A DNA stretch of 30,544 bases from an uncultured Bacillota bacterium (lineage in GTDB: Bacteria > Bacillota > Clostridia > Peptostreptococcales > Anaerovoracaceae). The position numbers and the translations under genes were made by a program. Below, piece by piece: positions 29,507 to 30,544 of the stretch (position 1 is the stretch's first letter; each line of letters begins with the position of its first letter). Below the pieces are notes generated by a model. The model ran no database searches and was not told where the DNA came from. It saw nothing but the letters and a program-made list of their open reading frames with translations. The stretch is from NCBI GenBank assembly GCA_946408315.1, contig CAMJRV010000001.1, positions 1-30,544 of the forward strand. Reading direction: 5' to 3'.

Positions 29507-30544
29507 ATGTTTAACACCTATGAGGAACTGAAAAAATTTTGCCGGGAACAGGATATCAAGATGATTGATTTCAAGATGGTAGACCTGTACGGACGCTGGA
29601 GACATTTAACCGTTCCGGTAGAAAGATTTACGGAAAGTACACTGAAAAACGGAATCGGCTTTGACGGCTCAAACTACGGCTTTGCACCGGTAGAAAAAAG
29701 CGACATGGTATTTATACCGGATATTAAGACTTCGGCATACGACACGTTTGTGGAGGTTCCCACCCTGTCCATGATCGGAGACGTCTACGTCATCGGAAAT
29801 CCCCACCGGAGGTTCGAGCAGGACCCGAGAGCGGTGGCGATCCATGCGGAAAACTATATGAGATCGACCGGGATTGCGGATGAAATAAGGATCGGGCCGG
29901 AGTTTGAATTTTATGTTTTCGACCGTGTGAGCTATGAGGTCAAGCCCCAGGTATCCTGCTATTCTATCGATACAGAACAGGCGGAATGGAACAGCGGCCG
30001 CGGCGAGCACAATTTGGGCTACAAGGTTCCTCATAAGGGAGGATATCATACGACGCCTCCGATGGATACGACCTATGACCTGAGAAGCATGATGTGCATG
30101 CTTCTGGAGGAAAGGGGAGTCGGTATCAAATACCATCATCACGAAGTCGGCGGACCGGGCCAGCTGGAGATCGAGGTTCAGTTCGGCGGACTCTGCGAGA
30201 TGGCGGACAAGACCATGATCGTGAAGTACGTGATCAAAAATGCTGCTTTTAAAAATAATAAAACGGCCACCTTCATGCCGAAACCGCTGTTTGATGAAGC
30301 GGGAAACGGGATGCACGTACATATGCATCTGTTTAAAGACGGAAAACCGGTTTTCTTCGACGAGAACGGCTATTCCCAGCTCAGTGAGACGGCGCTGCAC
30401 TTTATCGGCGGTCTGCTGAAGCACGCCCCGGCCCTCTGCGGCTTTACCAACCCCAGCACGAATTCTTATAAGCGGCTCGTTCCCGGATATGAAGCGCCGG
30501 TAAGCATCTGCTATGCCACCGCAAACCGGAGCGCAGTCATAAGG
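29507..30544 (+). CDS. glnA: glutamine synthetase type I (partial, runs off the window)
   Basis: The first 346 codons of a GSI enzyme. Recognisable parts: VDLYGRWRHLTVPVERF, GFDGSNYGFAPVEKSDMVFIPD (the usual FDGSSIEGF motif is shortened), GPEFEFYVFD (metal Glu), KYHHHEVGGPGQLEIE, NKTATFMPKPLFDEAGNGMHVHMHLF (ATP-binding loop and catalytic-region His) and NPSTNSYKRLVPGYEAPVSICYATANRSAVIR. It makes glutamine from glutamate and ammonia. The start is the ATG at 29507 with AAAGGAGGT 6 bases upstream. The gene is probably co-transcribed with the nucleotidyltransferase frame 32 bases before it. The divergent FDGSNYGF and HHEVGGPGQLEIE motifs suggest a side branch of GSI, possibly with a different role from the GSIII earlier in the window. 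Confidence 0.92.
   Translation, partial: MFNTYEELKKFCREQDIKMIDFKMVDLYGRWRHLTVPVERFTESTLKNGIGFDGSNYGFAPVEKSDMVFIPDIKTSAYDTFVEVPTLSMIGDVYVIGNPHRRFEQDPRAVAIHAENYMRSTGIADEIRIGPEFEFYVFDRVSYEVKPQVSCYSIDTEQAEWNSGRGEHNLGYKVPHKGGYHTTPPMDTTYDLRSMMCMLLEERGVGIKYHHHEVGGPGQLEIEVQFGGLCEMADKTMIVKYVIKNAAFKNNKTATFMPKPLFDEAGNGMHVHMHLFKDGKPVFFDENGYSQLSETALHFIGGLLKHAPALCGFTNPSTNSYKRLVPGYEAPVSICYATANRSAVIR

Noticed and set aside
1..30544. CRISPR arrays, tRNA/rRNA genes, insertion sequences, prophage or toxin-antitoxin systems
   Set aside because: Reading both strands showed no regularly spaced repeats, no tRNA cloverleaf, no transposase or phage-like frames.

Overview
This window most likely comes from an anaerobic, moderate-GC Clostridia-type Firmicute. 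The evidence is strong AGGAGG ribosome binding sites, consensus sigma-A promoters, a T-box riboswitch, U-tailed terminators, a type III glutamine synthetase, an ANTAR regulator, an archaeal-type split glutamate synthase and NirJ1/NirJ2 haem-pathway proteins. I cannot name the species. I see no insertion sequence, phage, CRISPR array, rRNA or tRNA; the region looks chromosomal and mostly house-keeping.

Layout. (1) 1-252: the 3' end of trpS and its terminator. (2) 289-6780: a nitrogen-assimilation block. Three minus-strand genes encode a glutamate synthase split into GXGXG, [4Fe-4S]/FMN and glutamine-amidotransferase proteins. A divergent ANTAR RNA-binding regulator with a degenerate receiver domain follows, then type III glutamine synthetase (glnN), whose 3' end overlaps the ANTAR gene tail to tail. 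All three transcription units have near-consensus promoters, and each is followed within about 15 nt of the predicted start by a terminator-like hairpin and a shared CAA(A/T)GGCG motif. (3) 6790-9977: nirJ1-nirJ2-ahbA-ahbB, the siroheme-dependent (alternative) haem route. (4) 10084-15850: a T-box riboswitch and gatC-gatA-gatB::aspS. The third gene is one uninterrupted 1160-codon fusion of GatB to an AspRS through a charged, repeat-containing linker, apparently a covalent Asn-transamidosome. The T-box specifier loop contains the overlapping codons GAA/AAC. (5) 16103-20587: a DUF2148 protein, a class I aminotransferase, MreB and a membrane-anchored phospholipase-D-like protein.

(6) 20638-24889: a self-contained sigma-54 system. 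It has a PAS/AAA+/HTH activator, three TATTC-N6-GAATA upstream sites, a near-consensus -24/-12 promoter, a divergent BCCT transporter and an agmatinase/guanidinobutyrase-family ureohydrolase. It reads as inducible uptake and hydrolysis of a guanidino compound. (7) 24917-28271: an autoregulated MarR repressor with a His/Gly-rich tail and three ACAGGTGCCTGT-type operators, a PAP2 phosphatase, a PlsC acyltransferase, a membrane-anchored HTH_17 protein and a long shikimate kinase. (8) 28448-30544: a nucleotidyltransferase interrupted by one in-frame TAA, then a type I glutamine synthetase that runs off the window.

The most notable items are the GatB-AspRS fusion under a possible dual-codon T-box, the sigma-54/BCCT/ureohydrolase module, and the common leader architecture of the GS/GOGAT/ANTAR genes. 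All functional statements are read from sequence and family knowledge; no database search was run.
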